From: an uncultured Clostridia bacterium
GTDB taxonomy: Bacteria > Bacillota > Clostridia > Oscillospirales > CAG-272
Length of the DNA: 6,000 nt
Assembly: GCA_937892405.1 (NCBI GenBank)
Contig: CALAFS010000208.1
Span: 1 to 6,000, forward strand
Direction of reading: 5' to 3'
Below, piece after piece: positions 5,716 through 6,000 of this stretch (within the stretch, counting starts at the first letter, position 1; the number at the start of each line of letters is the position of its first letter). Position numbers and translations under genes: made by a program. The notes beneath the pieces were generated by a model. The model was not told where the DNA came from, did not search any database, and was given only the letters and a program-made list of their open reading frames with translations.

Positions 5716-5791
5716 GGGCTTGTAGCTCAGTTGGGAGAGCGCTGCGTTCGCAACGCAGAGGTCATGGGTTCGAATCCCACCAGGTCCACCA
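5716..5791 (+). tRNA. tRNA-Ala(CGC)
   Basis: The acceptor GGGCTTG (5716..5722) pairs with CAGGTCC (5781..5787), again with G3-U70. The D stem is GCTC/GAGC. The anticodon stem CTGCG/CGCAG surrounds the loop TTCGCAA with anticodon CGC at 5749..5751, reading GCG. The T arm ATGGG-TTCGAAT-CCCAC has an A-C mismatch at its outermost pair (5764/5780). Discriminator A5788 and an encoded CCA follow. It has no clear promoter of its own and probably depends on readthrough from 5435..5463. Confidence 0.95.
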
Positions 5792-5818
5792 TTCTCCGAC
5801 TCCGGTCGGAGAATTTTT
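5791..5818 (+). terminator. Intrinsic terminator between tRNA-Ala(CGC) and tRNA-Val(CAC)
   Basis: ATTCTCCGA (5791..5799) pairs perfectly with TCGGAGAAT (5806..5814), with one more C/G pair closing a TCCG loop, and is followed by T5815..5818. The stem starts at the last base of the CCA end of the preceding tRNA. The T-run ends one base before the tRNA-Val 5' end, so the element fills the whole 28-nt spacer. It may be a leaky terminator or a processing hairpin. Confidence 0.7.
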
Positions 5819-5819
5819 C

Positions 5820-5893
5820 GGAGGCGTAGCTCAGTTGGTCAGAGCGTACGGTTCACATCCGTGAGGTCAAGGGTTCGAGCCCCCTCGTCTCCA
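5820..5893 (+). tRNA. tRNA-Val(CAC), no encoded CCA
   Basis: The acceptor GGAGGCG (5820..5826) pairs with CGTCTCC (5886..5892). The D stem GCTC/GAGC has a 9-nt loop. The anticodon stem TACGG/CCGTG encloses TTCACAT with anticodon CAC at 5854..5856, reading GUG. The T arm AAGGG-TTCGAGC-CCCCT has an A-C mismatch at its second pair (5870/5884). The discriminator A5893 is followed by TGA, so the CCA must be added enzymatically, unlike the two Ala genes. No promoter is visible, since a terminator-like hairpin occupies the space directly upstream. Confidence 0.93.
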
Positions 5894-5898
5894 TGATT

Positions 5899-5930
5899 GC
5901 CCGAAGGAGTTATTTCCTTCGGGCTTTTTT
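5899..5930 (+). terminator. Rho-independent terminator of the tRNA cluster
   Basis: GCCCGAAGGA (5899..5908) pairs perfectly with TCCTTCGGGC (5915..5924) around a 6-nt loop, followed by six T residues (5925..5930). It starts 5 nt after the tRNA-Val 3' end and is the strongest terminator of the cluster. Confidence 0.95.
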
Positions 5931-6000
5931 GCCTCCTTTACGTCAGCACAAGCGGCAACCGAAACAAAACCTCGCGCACGGAAAAATAAGCAGGGAAAAA

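Noticed and set aside
5512..5829. Plus-strand frame containing GLVAQLGERCVRNAEVMGSN
   Set aside because: It is a read-through of both tRNA-Ala genes and the heptamer repeat, another common false protein from tRNA sequence.
5931..5943. AAAGGAGG-like sequence on the minus strand
   Set aside because: No start codon lies at a usable distance; the next ATG on that strand is beyond the terminator hairpin, and the downstream frame is tRNA antisense.

Overview
The window looks like a chromosomal segment from a moderately GC-rich member of the Bacillota, most likely an anaerobic gut-type clostridial lineage. The evidence is near-consensus sigma-A promoters with exact 17-bp spacers, strong AAGGAG-type ribosome binding sites, DUF1538 and DUF5058 membrane protein families, and tRNA genes that carry an encoded CCA in two of three cases. 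Genus cannot be told from the sequence alone.

Layout. Positions 1-1864 (minus strand) hold a two-gene unit: a DUF1538-type membrane protein (338..1864), then a P-II-like regulator (238..1) that runs off the left edge. The unit is driven by a TTGACA/TATGAT promoter at 1919..1947, with a perfect 14-bp palindrome just upstream of the -35. Positions 1966-2181 hold no convincing gene. A strong hairpin terminator at 2180..2226 closes the next unit.

Positions 2244-5117 (minus strand) are a tight three-gene operon, transcribed DUF5058-type membrane protein, then a second small multi-pass membrane protein, then a membrane-anchored M20-family metallohydrolase. Gaps are 16 bp and 2 bp or less, and one TTGACA/TACAAT promoter lies at 5154..5182. 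The arrangement suggests a two-subunit membrane transporter or channel coupled to a hydrolase that cleaves peptides or N-acyl amino acids. The substrate is not visible in the sequence.

Positions 5183-5434 are a divergent intergenic region with small inverted repeats. Positions 5435-5930 (plus strand) are a tRNA cluster: Ala(GGC), Ala(CGC) and Val(CAC). Only the first gene has a recognisable promoter, yet each tRNA is followed by a terminator-like hairpin. A short TTCACTT heptamer array and further hairpins fill the spacer between the two Ala genes. Nothing was recognised in the last 70 bases.

No CRISPR array, transposase, toxin-antitoxin pair or phage gene was seen. The least characterised biology here is the DUF1538/P-II pair and the DUF5058/membrane protein/M20 operon. 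Both are probably conserved but poorly understood transport-related modules rather than new systems unique to this window.
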